Positions 1-10,800 of a stretch of DNA of 64,000 bases are shown here, piece by piece. The translations under genes were made by a program, and so were the position numbers. Positions within the stretch are counted from its first letter, which is position 1; each line of letters starts with the position of its first letter. This DNA comes from Temnothorax longispinosus (Eukaryota; Arthropoda; Insecta; Hymenoptera; Formicidae): assembly GCF_030848805.1 (NCBI RefSeq), contig NC_092365.1, positions 8,246,001 to 8,310,000 on the forward strand, read 5' to 3'. The notes under the pieces are model-generated. The model saw only the letters and a list, made by a program, of their open reading frames with translations, had not been told where the DNA came from and did not search any database.

Positions 1-2
1 AG

Positions 3-914
3 ATGCGCGAGGAACACGCACGAAGGGAGCGCGAATACGCGGAGAGGTTCCGCCGCCAGGAGGAGGAGCTACATCGTCTCCATGGGACGAACTCCAGCGA
101 TATCCCGCAGCTAAGTCCCTCAATTAATAGAGTGCCCGGGGACTCGAGAGCGCGAAACGCGAGCGGCGCGGAAACGTGGGGCGCGTACGCGGGGGAGACA
201 GCCGCGGTCGCGAGCGGCGCGGCGCGAGTGACGGGCGCGGGTGAAGACGCGTTCGGAGACGGAGTTCCTCGCGGTATTAAACTAAAGCCCGATACGTACG
301 ACGGGACGGCGCCTTTACGCGAGTTTCTTCCGCAATTCACGCTTATTGCCGTTGCGAATAAATGGAACGAGGCAGAAAAAGCGGTCGTATTGGCGTCAAG
401 CTTGCGGGGGAAAGCACGTTCATTGCTTGATTCGTTCGCCGACGGAATCGAGTCTCTCTCTTACGCGAAATTAAAGGCAAAGTTAGAGCTGCGTTTCGGT
501 GAAAGTGAGCTCGCACAAAACTTTTATCTGCAATTCATTAACCGGAGACAGCGCCTGGGCGAGGATTTCGCAGCGTTGGGCGCGGACTTAGAGAGATTAT
601 CGCAGAAAGCGTATCCCGAATGCTCACATGAAGTTCGCGATAAGATTGCGAGCTCTCAATATGTCGCCGCGTTGACCGACGATTTTGTGAAGCGTACCCT
701 TCAAGTCGAAAGAGTAACGTCACTTAGAATAGCGATTGAGCGTTCGAAGACGCTCAAATTTGTAAACCAGAATCGTTTTTCAGAAAAAAGAGACACTACG
801 CCGGGAGAGTCTCGTTCCGGCCAGAATGAACGCCGGAAAACAAAGGAGTGTTGGGGATGTGGGGCAACTGGGCACTTCCGTTCGGAGTGTCCCGCGCAGA
901 AACAGGAAAACTAG
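3..914 (+). CDS. Retrotransposon Gag-like protein with CCHC knuckle (left part outside window)
   Basis: A 303-residue frame open from the window edge, so the true N-terminus may lie upstream. Residues 1-25 are charged and helix-prone. About residues 95-235 resemble a Ty3/gypsy Gag core, including a run like LPQFTLIAVANKWNEAEKA that is typical of retrotransposon Gag. The C-terminus has one zinc knuckle, CWGCGATGHFRSEC, with C-x2-C-x4-H-x4-C spacing, preceded by a basic stretch. The role would be packaging of element RNA. No protease or RT follows; an LTR-like end appears only 770 bases downstream, so the element is gag-only or deleted. It lies inside the DIRS recombinase gene. Identification as Gag is firm; the Ty3/gypsy assignment is inference. 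Confidence 0.8.
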   Translation: MREEHARREREYAERFRRQEEELHRLHGTNSSDIPQLSPSINRVPGDSRARNASGAETWGAYAGETAAVASGAARVTGAGEDAFGDGVPRGIKLKPDTYDGTAPLREFLPQFTLIAVANKWNEAEKAVVLASSLRGKARSLLDSFADGIESLSYAKLKAKLELRFGESELAQNFYLQFINRRQRLGEDFAALGADLERLSQKAYPECSHEVRDKIASSQYVAALTDDFVKRTLQVERVTSLRIAIERSKTLKFVNQNRFSEKRDTTPGESRSGQNERRKTKECWGCGATGHFRSECPAQKQEN

Positions 915-1683
915 CTTCTGTCGGGTTAATCGGGGCTGGCTCGACAGGCGAAGTCCGGGCTCCGGTTTACACGCGCGGCAGAGCTAATGTTATTCGCCGA
1001 CTCGGAGGCGTGGGCGCGGACCCGCGCAGACGTTGTTGTGTTAATAGATTTTTAGATAATAAATCTTGTATTCTTAGAATTGTTCGATTTTGCTGCGTTT
1101 TTAAATGTTTTATTGCAGAAATTAACATCAAACGGAAAAGGTATGGCGACAGAGGAATTACAGTTTTCTCCTGGGGAACCTTTCTGGACTGCCTCTCTCA
1201 CGGTTTTTGACCGTGGTTTTCCCGTGAGACTTAGGGCGAATGCCGAGGCAGGAAACAGAGAGCTCTTGGAGCGATGGATCCACGGAAGATTTCCCCCTCT
1301 GGTACCGAAGAAAGAAGACCCAAGCGCGCAAGACTCAGGAGGAAAGAAGAGCACCGGCGGCGGAAGGCAGGGGTCAAGCGGAGTCTTCGTCATGGAGCCT
1401 GGCCAGCTCTATGAGAAGAAGAAGCTCCGGAGTGCGGTTGGGACCAAGAAAAGGACGGCGCCCGGTAACCTGTGGCGGCAGCCCGGGGTAGGGCAGGAGG
1501 CCGTCCCGGTACCCTGGAATCGCATGATTGAAGAGGACCTGTTGTGGAAGTTGGGATGGACGGGGCTCGGTAACTCGGTGCAGCAGCACGAGGTGAGCAG
1601 GAAACCGTCCAGTCAGCGGCTTCCCTAGTTGCAGCAAGCTGCCTCCCTGATTGTCGGGACGACAATCTGAAGAAGGGGGGCAG
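915..1683 (+). other. Internal remnant of the gag-only LTR element, ending in a polypurine tract
   Basis: No recognisable pol gene. An open frame at 1144-1628 (within 1080-1628) has no domain I know and is Gly/Lys/Arg rich, so I do not call it a gene. The end, around 1669-1683, is purine rich (gaagaaggggggcag) and sits directly against the LTR start, as expected for a plus-strand primer. Confidence 0.5.
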
Positions 1684-1991
1684 TGTTGCGTGCGTGCCGC
1701 CCGGTATGCTTCGAGTCCGAGCTGAAGCGTGCGACGAGCCGTCTTTCCGAAATGTCCTTAGCAACAAGCTTGTTGATTTATGGATTTTTTGATTTAATGG
1801 CACAGCTGATAAATTTTGTCTCGAGCTGCTGGACTGTGCGGACGTGGTCCACGCTCCTCCTGTATCGCGACGTTATAATAAACATTAAGTTTGTTCTCCT
1901 TATACCGCAGTGTCTCCTTTATTTCCGCGAGCGTCGGGAGTGCGAGCGACTGAGTGACTGTGAGTGATCGAACGACGCGGCGAGCGCAACA
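1684..1991 (+). repeat. 3' LTR of the gag-only element
   Basis: 308 bp beginning TGTTGCG and ending CGCAACA, so it has short inverted ends with TG...CA termini, preceded by a polypurine tract. AATAAA occurs near 1879. The 5' LTR would be left of the window, so the TSD cannot be checked. To the right the sequence resumes as DIRS recombinase on the minus strand, so this element inserted into the DIRS copy. Confidence 0.65.
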
Positions 1992-2245
1992 ATATTATAT
2001 ACTGATTGTGAGATTAAAGAGATAGTCGCCCGAGTAGTATTTAATGTGCTATACTTTGCGCCCTTTTGAAATCTGCTATTAAGAAAATCAATAACATCTG
2101 AAGTTTTCGTATTGAAAATATCCAGTCCTTTAGTATGTGCATAGTCCCACCAGCATTTCAGATTACACTCGTATTGTTTGAGAGTCGACTTCGCATTGGA
2201 ATCGACCATCACATTCACGGAATCTTCACTGACTCCCTTCCTCAA
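1992..2245 (-). pseudogene. DIRS-type tyrosine recombinase, N-terminal part
   Basis: The minus-strand frame has an N-terminal SAM-like DNA-binding layout of phage-integrase type: a helical stretch with STLKQYECNLKCWWDYAHTK, then DVIDFLNSRFQKGAKYSTLN. This is the arm that precedes the catalytic R-H-R-Y core in DIRS/PAT recombinases. The catalytic part is absent because the LTR element ending at 1991 interrupts it; the last residues of the open frame, to 1919, are LTR sequence. It follows the DIRS RNase H segment in the expected order. Confidence 0.7.
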
Positions 2246-2793
2246 GAATGCTGTCCTGATAATTTGCCTACCACCAATAAAAGGTGGGGGGGCTAATGGA
2301 TGAATCTTGTTTCTATAAGGAGATATTAATACTTGGGTTGAATGTGATGGTAGGTTCAGTAAGTAGCGATATAAAAAAAGGGTACCAGGGCTGTGTTGGC
2401 CATAAGTATACTACAAGTACCCCTACCTTATCATTGATGATTTTTCTTAATGTACGAAGGAAAGTGCGAAGGGAGGAAAAGCATAGAAAAATTCATTCTT
2501 CCAGGGTCTAGTGAAAGCATCTACTAAGTCTGCTTCAGGATCAGGGAAACGAGAGTAAAATTTATTACATTTTCTATTTAGCCTAGTTGCAAATAAATCT
2601 ATTAAAAAAGGTCCAAATTTTTTTTCGATTTGTTTGAAGGCCGATGGGGAAAGTTCCCATTCAGTGTCCACGTTAGTATTGCGTGATGCTCTGTCTGCTT
2701 GTATATTCTCTACCGACTTAATGTATGATGCTTTCAGCCATATTTTCCTCTCTTTGCACCATTTCTAAATATCCCTGGTAAGTTCGCTAAGGT
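2246..2793 (-). pseudogene. DIRS RNase H C-terminal segment
   Basis: Minus-strand sequence from 2793 down continues the DIRS RNase H frame that stops at 22079. A TAG sits where the family normally has Trp before KWCKERKIWLKASYIKSV; then comes a segment with DLFATRLNRKC and SRFPDPEA, a stretch typical of the DIRS pol tail. Open from 2671 to 2447. Below 2447 the frame decays until the recombinase segment. Physically separated from its N-terminal half by LTR-A plus Polinton P1. Confidence 0.75.
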
Positions 2794-3061
2794 TGTGACC
2801 GAACGATGCATAATCGGGCCACGGGGTACGCTATTTTGTCCTATTAGTCATCGGTCGCCACTCGGTTTAACCTTTATATACCGAGAAGGTAGGTATTCGT
2901 AATGAAAATCAGCCAAAATGTGAACAATTTGTTTAAACAATTTTATTTTTTCAATCCCGCCACAACTGCTCGATAAGCATCGCCTGAGCTCTGGATACCG
3001 CTAGGTATGACCTCAATCGGCCAGCCAGGGATACCTGTTAGCCGGACAGCTGCTTGATCAG

Positions 3062-3516
3062 GTAATATCTCCTTAACCCTTAGACTTTTCAGATTCCTGC
3101 CACGGTTGCCTCCTCTGGGATGCTCTGCCGTTCACCTCCACTATCGATCATTCATCTACCTCATCCGTGGAACCATGATTGCCGGACAACCGCTTGATCG
3201 GCTAAGTCCCGACATTAATATAAGTAAAACGCTATTAATTCTCTTTTATTTTCAGGTTTCGTCGACAGCTGCTTCATCACCATCGCCGATGTCGTAGATC
3301 ACCGCTGCTCACCGATGTCTAGGATCAACGCGTCTAGGAGATAGCCGGACAACCAGGTAAGTACGAAAACTGTCCGCGTAACTACAACTAATATCAACTT
3401 TTTTCAGGTTTCCGCCACGGTTTCCTCATCAATGGCCTCCTCTGAAGTAGAATCTGTGATGACCTTGAAGATCGGACCACGCTATCACCAAGATGGCCGG
3501 ACAGCCGCTTGTTCAG
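3062..3516 (+). other. Exon-like modules with repeated donors and acceptors (LTR-A)
   Basis: Three modules of about 100-110 nt lie between splice-like signals. Acceptors end at 3092, 3255 and 3407; donors follow at 3201 (GCTAAG, a GC-type donor), 3357 (GTAAGT) and 3517 (GTAAGT), plus an upstream donor at 3062. Modules end alike in gccggaca..cgcttg.tcag immediately before the donor. The intron-like spacers after the first are about 50-55 nt. LTR-B has the same arrangement with different module sequence. Confidence 0.6.
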
Positions 3517-4408
3517 GTAAGTTTCCGGGTAAGTAAAGATATTTTCGTCTGGATTTTTGCAAATAACGATTGCTTTTATTGTTAACTATAATTGCACAAT
3601 GTTGGTTGTTCACAATTAACGATTGCCACATAAGATGGCGGTCGCACGTCTCGCAAAGTGCGATTTCGCGATTCGGGTACGCGAGACCCGTACGTCTTTC
3701 GTATCGACGTCACGTAACGCTGTTGGCGGGCGTTCCCGTTTGTTAATAGCCGCTGAGGTAGTCTTAATATTCGTATTCCGTTTCGCGTTCGCGAATATTC
3801 TTCTACGATACGCCGGTATAATACGCGCGAGAGTGCTACCTTTGAGCGACCACGAGAGACTGCCTCGAGAAACGTTGCTCTCTCGGGCTCCCTACCACCG
3901 AGTTTTTTCCCCTTCCACAGGGTCTCGGCCGCTTTCTCCTCTCTGGAAATTTCCATTCCTACGCTTGAACAATAGGTGTTTACGCGTTTCGGCACACCAG
4001 GTGTGCGCCAGATGTTCGCGATGGAAATTTCCAACGCTAGTACACTATATGCGTTGCGCTCTTTCGACTTCCGGGTAGCAACAATTCAACTTTTACAATT
4101 ATGAACTTATGACAACGCCGACCGGTGCGCAAGGTCTCTCGGAGGTCCCAGATCATGATTCTGCGTCGACTTCCTGGAGAAGACGTCCAGGTCGCGTTTA
4201 AAACGTCCGCCAATGGCGGCGACCTATCTGCCTACTCTTTAGGCCCCTACCGATCGTATTCCGGCCTTACTTCCTGTAGCCGACGTCTGAAACTACCAGT
4301 TGTCCGGACTGTCCGGACAACCCCCTATTAGGATGGTCGGATTTTGATCGCGCTTCGATCTTCGGATGTACCAGGTGTCCCTGGTGACGCAATCCTAGTT
4401 TTTGTCAT

Positions 4409-5220
4409 CTGTCCGGCAAACCGGGTGTTTGCGCGGTCAGATCGCACTCGCGATTGACTCGGATGTCTTCTCGACCTTCCCCGAGTACGCATATTTAATT
4501 TCATGCCGGTCCGACGCTCGGTTCAAGATATCGGGTCTGTCCGGCAAACCGGATGTTTGCGCGGTCAGATCTCGCTCGCGGTTGACTCGTATGTCTTACC
4601 GACCTTCCCTGAGTGAGCATATCGAATCTCAATTCGGTCCGACGCTCGGTTCACGATATTAAGTCTGTCCGGCAAACCGGATGTTTGCGCGGTCAGATCT
4701 CGCTCGCGGTTGACTCGTATGTCTTACCGACCTTCCCTGAGTGAGCATATCGAATCTCAATTCGGTCCGACGCTCGGTTCACGATATCAAGTCTGTCCGG
4801 CAAACCGGATGTTTGCTCGGTCAGATCTCGCTCGCGTTTAGTCTCTAGGGCTAACTCATGTCCCTGAACACGCATATTTCATGCTGCGACGTTACGACGC
4901 TTCGCTCGCCATATTGCCCCTTGTCCGGCAAACCAGTCGTTTGCGGGGGCGGATCACGTTCGCGATAATCTCCAGAGGTCGGTGAAGCCTTCCTCTGGCG
5001 GCAGTTCAAGCCATTTGGCGCTGCGTCGCCGCGTTCGTCATTTGGTGACGTGTCCGGCAAACCTGGGGTTCGCGCGATCGGATTGTGTTCGCGATAGTCT
5101 CCAGAGGTCGGTGAAGCCTTCCTCTGGCGGCAGTTCAAGCCATTTGGCGCTGCGGCGCCCCCTTCGTGTGTTTCGCCGGATGTCCGGCAAACCCCATGTT
5201 TGCGCGGTCGGATCGCGCTA
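4409..5220. repeat. Tandem array, 128-bp period, in LTR-A
   Basis: Units begin ctgtccggcaaacc at 4409, 4537, 4665 and 4793 (exact 128-bp steps), then diverged units at about 4918, 5049 and 5179. The middle units are nearly identical. No open frame is shared by all units; the ORFs seen here are by-products of the repetition. Confidence 0.9.
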
Positions 5221-5580
5221 ATTTTCGAATGATCCTCTCGTGAGGATGCCAGGAGTCGGCATCTCGACTCTCGTTCGCCTGACGTGCGCGTTGTCTGAAT
5301 CCCGCGTTGAAGATTGTGTGTGGCTCGACCAATCATCGTTTCGGTGCTACCGCTGATCCACGCACCTATTAAATCAAAACGGAAAACTGCTTTCCTGGTC
5401 GGGCCTGGCACTTGGTGCCGAGAAAAAGAAAATAAAAATACTTGTGGATCGCTGAAAATAACTGCTTATATGCTAAGTGGGCCGCTGCCCAGCGACCGCT
5501 GTCGCATATCTTATTAATCATTACGCCGGACGAATAGGCTGAATAACTTTATTATAAAATGAAATAACTATGTACAACTC
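5221..5580. other. LTR-A sequence between tandem array and Polinton; no gene seen
   Basis: Unique LTR-A sequence, AT-rich at the end (attataaaatgaaataac), reaching the 6-bp duplication CAACTC at 5575-5580 where the Polinton begins. No gene-like content. Confidence 0.6.
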
Positions 5581-6002
5581 AGTAGTGTATATAGGCGGGT
5601 TCAGTCCCGGGAGCTCCGAGGGGGGGTGAGGGAGGGGGGGTATCGGACCGAGGGGGGGGGGGGGGGGGATATCGGATCGCGCCGGGAGCTCCGAGGGGGG
5701 GGGTGAGGGAGGGGGGTATCGGATTTCGCGGGGGGGGAGGGGAGGGGGGGAGGAGCGGGGTATCGGGGATGACTCACCGTGATGACTCACCGGGATGAGT
5801 TACCGGGATTACTTACCGGGATGATTCACCCGCGCCGCGGGTTCGCGGTCGCGGTCGCGGTCGCGGTCGCGCCGCGGGGGCCGCGCGAGGGTCCGCGGGA
5901 GCCGCGTGGGGGTCCGCGGGGGCGGCGGTCGCGCCGCGGGGGCCGCGCGAGGGTCCGCGGGGGGCCGCGGGAGTTTAAGACCAAAAAAAAGCCGAGCAAC
6001 AA
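5581..6002 (+). repeat. P1 left terminal inverted repeat
   Basis: About 422 bp matching the reverse complement of 21453-21876. Order: the 20-bp end, G-runs with ggtatcgga units, five copies of a gatgactcaccgg-like 14-mer (5768-5830), then a CG-rich ggtcgc/ccgcggg block, ending at gccgagcaacaa. Left and right copies differ mainly in G-run length. The ORFs in this block are low complexity and not genes. Confidence 0.95.
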
Positions 6003-7115
6003 TACCGCGGGCAAGGGGGGAGCGGGGAGAGGGGGTCCGCGGGGAGGAGGGTGGGGGACTCGAGGGCGAAAGTGTCCGCGGGGAGGGGGCGCGGGTGGTC
6101 CGCCGGGAGGGGGGGGGGTGGTCGGCGAGCATGTCGGGACATGTTTATTAAATGTTAATAAACATATCGTTGACAAGGGTACCGCCGAGGGGGGGTGTCC
6201 GCGTTCTACGCCGAGCATCGGTTGCACGAATTGGTAATCAAATATTGCATTATCGCATATCATAACATAGAAGCGAGTGGTCCGGGGGGGGGAGGGGGGG
6301 TCGTCACTTTATCGGCGCGGGGTATTACAAAGGCGATGGGCGCCGTTCGGCTGTTGGAATTTTATCGGCGGCGCGCCGCGGGACGATGGGGGTCCGCGTC
6401 CAACGGCCACGTCGGTTCGCGTGACGTCACACGGCTCGCCCGCGTCTCGTTCGCGTTGTCTTTCCCTCAGCGCGGTCTCTCTCTCGCTCCCGTTCTTTTG
6501 TCTCTCCCCCGTTCGCGCGCGTCTTTTCGTTGGCGTTCTCTTTTCCTCGCGCGGATTTAACTTAATAATTATTATTATTATACTTAATAATAGTGAAGAA
6601 AGCGGAAAACGGTTGCAGAAGTCGCCAAAGAAAAAAATATAATGGCGGTGTATAAAACTGATAGTCGTAAGACAAAATATGTCTCGCACTACAAAGGCGA
6701 GCGCCGAGGTCCGCCGGAACATCGCGGCACCTCGCTTCTATGTTATGATATGCGATAATGCAATATTTGATTACCAATTCGTGCAACCGATGCTCCAGCG
6801 GACGTCGCATATACGGCTCGAATAGAAATGCGCGCGAAGAAAATATATAGCATGATTTATACACAAAAAAACAATCCATCTACGCAGTACGTGAAAAAAA
6901 ACAAAGAAAGAAATGACGTCATCGGGACGATGATTGACCCGATAACGCATCAAACCTGTAGGGACATGTTCGTCGTGAGCAAATGTTTTCTAGGAAAAGG
7001 GGGGTGTTATCGCGTAGACTAAACAATTTCGCGCTATTTTTTACGACGCAGTACGCGAGACAAAGGAAGAAATGATCTATCAATTGGAGCGAGAGAGAGG
7101 GCAAAGGTATATATA
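6003..7115. other. P1 left subterminal non-coding region with foldback repeat
   Basis: No convincing gene. It holds a 60-65 bp inverted repeat: 6222-6278 pairs with 6733-6793, both containing gcatcggttgcacgaattgg or its complement. It also holds a block at 6880-7024 that recurs inverted at about 21205-21360, inside the right TIR. The motif ggtattacaaaggcga (6319) and its relatives (6683; P2 38518, 38660, 38845) form a subterminal repeat family shared by both Polintons. Confidence 0.7.
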
Positions 7116-7824
7116 ATGAGGGATGAAGCGCATCGAGCCGCATTAGCATACGATTTGAGAGTGATACATCGGTTGCGACGTGAACATTATTTTTTTTATA
7201 ACATTGAGCAAGAAGAAATGGCATGTAATCGCCCATGGACACCGGACTATAAAATTGACATCGATGAAATCGAAGAAAGTAGTGACTTTATATACTTCGA
7301 TCATTTTTTATAATGAAGCTTTATTAGATGATATCGCCAAAGCTTTGCGTGAAGAAGATCGAGGAGGAAAATCGACGGATGTGCAACGAAACTCACTAGC
7401 GCACTTTGTTCGCGATCGCGAACTCGGGATACGAGGAACCGATAAACGCATTGTTCATAGACAAGGAGTTGTTATCAAGGATTTCGGATATAATAATAAC
7501 TATTACGGTAGCTCAAAATGGAGAATGTACATACAGACGCGGAACGAGGATAAAGCTCATACAGCTTCATCTGTGACAAAACCCTTTCCTTTTACAATAA
7601 ACCTGACTTTAGGTCCGAGTATAAGGAGTGTCACTATTGGGAAGTGGCAATGGGAAATGTGTCAAAGTAGTGGTTGGTATGATGGTGATGAACAATATGT
7701 GTCTGCAACGCTATTACCATATAAACCATTGATATCTAATGAAGTATCGCTATTGGGCGACTACAGTTGTCGACTTCGTGGTGATGAACAACCTGAATCT
7801 GATGAACAACCTAAATCTGAGTAG
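7116..7824 (+). pseudogene. Polinton gene of unknown function with RDRELGIRGT motif, frameshifted
   Basis: Two overlapping frames, 7116-7313 and 7180-7824, join across a T-run at about 7303-7309; a one-base length difference separates them. The second frame has LREED, then FVRDRELGIRGTDKRI, and a C-terminus with an acidic repeat (DEQPESDEQPKSE). P2 carries the same motif in a longer gene just upstream of its polymerase (54050-54775), so this is a conserved Polinton gene and not a chance ORF. I recognise no known domain. Position next to polB suggests a replication-related role, but that is only context. It ends 7 bases before the polymerase start. Confidence 0.65.
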
Positions 7825-7831
7825 ATAAAAC

Positions 7832-10800
7832 ATGGATCAATTCGAGCAAACCGAACGCGATCTATTGGAGCTGTCCGACCAAGTAGCTACCGTGGATGAA
7901 TTTTTCACATGGGCGCTGCAATGCGCGGAATTCGTCGAGCAGCTCGAGACACGCTGTAGTGCCAAACGTCAGCGGCTCTCCGACAATCCAACGATCGGGC
8001 AAAGGCAATCGTTGGTTGCCAGAATTGCGCGACTCGAGGGTGTGAAGTTGCGATTGGAAAGACAATTTATTCATAGCGGTGGTGATTATGCGAACGCCGG
8101 TACCAGTGGCGACACGCGCGCGACAGAACTCGTATGGCGAGAAATCGACGCCGGGTTCAAAAAGCGTATAATGACCGGTGCGGTAATTAATACAGACCAT
8201 ATAGAACCGCGACAGTTTTTGGAAGACGCCTGCAGCGTCGTGTGCAAGCAAGTGCGAGACAGTATAAAAACACATAACTGTGTCAAAGCGAACACCGCGT
8301 TCAACGGGGAGTTTGTGGCGGGTGATAAACGTGCCAATAAGAGTATATGTACAAATAACATAGAACTCTGTGGTACATCGCACTTGCGCGAGTGGTACGA
8401 GCTACACGTTATCGAGCCCACATTAGCGAAACTCGAGGAGTTCCAGGAACGCGACAGTGATTGGGCGTTGACTCGAATCCTCAATTTGACGGTGAGCGTC
8501 AACAAGTACAATCCTTTGCGCGCGGGGTGTCACATAAAATTGCCTGAAGACATTAAATTGAAGCACGCGGTGATCAATGTGCTGTCTATGGACAATGCGT
8601 GTTTTGCGTGGGCCGTGACGGCTGCTTTGCATCCAGCCGAAAGACATCCAGAACGGGAATCTTCATACCCGCATTATTCAACGGTACTGAATTTACGAGA
8701 CATTGAGTTCCCAATGACGTTGAGGCAAATTAAACAGTTCGAACGACTCAACGATATATCCGTCAATGTCTATATCATCGAGGGACAGAAGATTTCAAAC
8801 GTTCTCCCGATACGGCTTACCGACCGCACGAGTGATAAAAAACATGTGAATCTGCTGTACATGCAGGACCCACGAGATGACAATGTTGGACATTTCGCGT
8901 GGATTAAACATCTATCCCGCCTCGTGAGCTCGCAATTGAGCAAGAAAAAGAACAAAAAATTTTTTTGCGATCGGTAAGTACCTATACTTTTATTAATAAT
9001 ATATATCATTATATATTTTTTGTAAAAAAATTTATAATATTTGTGTTTCATTTTTGCAGATGTCTTCACTACTTTAGTTCGAGCATGAAATTGGAAGCCC
9101 ACACCGTGGAATGTCGAAAGGTAAACAAATGCGCAACCCGACTACCGAGCGAGGACAACAAGTGGCTCAGCTTCAAGAACCACAGCAGGAAAGAGCGACT
9201 TCCCTTCGTGGTGTACGCCGATCTGGAGTGCGTGCTGCAGAAGACACAACCGGATACGGAACACGCGTCATACGCCTACCAACATCATCGGGTTTGTAGT
9301 ATAGCATACTACGTACAGTGTTCGTACGACGAAACGTTATCGACATATCGATTTCGTCGCGATAACGACTGTGTCGCGTGGTTCGTCGAGGAACTCAACG
9401 GATTGGCGCATCGCGTAAAAAACATCTTGTCCGACATTGTATGCATAGTAGACCTAACGCGAGACGAGTGGGAGACATTTCACAGCGCGACGAAATGTCA
9501 TATATGCGAACAACAATTCGCGCCTGATGATAATAAAGTGCGCGATCATTGCCACCTGACCGGGCGGTACAGAGGTCCAGCACACTCGACGTGCAATCTG
9601 AATTATAAGAATTCTCACTTTATCCCAGTAATATTTCACAATCTGTCGGGTTATGACGCGCACTTTATTATCAAGGAGATAGCTGCCGCGTTCGAAGGCA
9701 AGATCGATGTACTGCCTATAACAAAGGAAAAGTACATCTCATTTACTAAACACGTGAAAGACACCGCGGAAAAATCTGATTCGCGAAACGATATACAGTT
9801 AAGATTTATCGACTCGTACAAATTTCTTAGCGCGAGTCTCGCAAAATTGGCATCCTTCCTAGATAATGATAAATTAAAAATTATACGTTCAAAATTTTCC
9901 GCGTTATCCGACAACGATTTCAAATTATTGACGCGAAAAGGTGTCTTTCCATACGAATACGTAGACAGCGTCGAAAAGCTGGAGGATACGTGTTTACCGC
10001 CGCGCGATTCATTTTACAGTTCCTTGACCGGTGAAACCGTATCCGAGAGCGATTACGCGCACGCCGCGAACGTATGGCAGCGATTCTCCGTTCGAACCCT
10101 GGGCGAATACAGCGATCTATACCTGAAAACCGATGTCTTGCTGTTGGCCGACGTGTTTGAAAATTTCCGCGACAGCTGCGTCGCGAGTTACGGACTTGAT
10201 CCCGCGTACTACTACACTTTACCAGGCTTTACGTGGGACGCCATGTTGAAACATACGCGTATCAATTTTGAACTGCTGACCGACGTTGACATGGTCATGT
10301 TTGTCGAACGTGGTATTCGTGGCGGGCTGAGTCAATGTTCCGGCAGATACGCGAAGGCCAACAAGTATATGGAGTCGTACGATTCATCGAAACCGTCGTC
10401 GTACCTAATGTACTTCGATGTCAACAACTTGTACGGCTGGGCGATGTGTAAGCCACTGCCCTACGCGGAGTTTCGATGGGTCGAAGACGCGTCAAATTTC
10501 GACGTTAACGCGATCGCTTTGGATTCGCCTACGGGCTATATTCTCGAGGTCGATCTCGAGTATCCGCAGGATAAACATGACGCGCACGCTGACCTACCGT
10601 TCTGTCCGATGCGCGATAAACCGTTTGGCAAACGGCAGGACAAACTTCTCGCCACGCTGCACGATAAGGAGCGTTACGTCATCCATTATCGCAATCTGCA
10701 ACAGTGCATGCGTCATGGCCTTCGCGTCACTAAAATACATCGCGTATTGCAATTCGCTCAATCTGAGTGGCTCTGCTCTTACATCGAACTCAATACAAAA

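Noticed and set aside
1080..1628. 182-residue ORF downstream of the first Gag
   Set aside because: No pol or env motif, shadow ORFs in two other frames; likely decayed internal sequence.
4402..5411. Several ORFs and a regular repeat array that might suggest a CRISPR
   Set aside because: 128-bp units repeat as a whole with no short repeat/unique spacer structure, in an insect LTR; the ORFs follow the repeat.
5779..6263. Overlapping long ORFs on both strands, Arg/Gly/Pro rich
   Set aside because: They lie in the G-rich and CG-rich TIR and its edge; composition explains the open frames and both strands are equally open.
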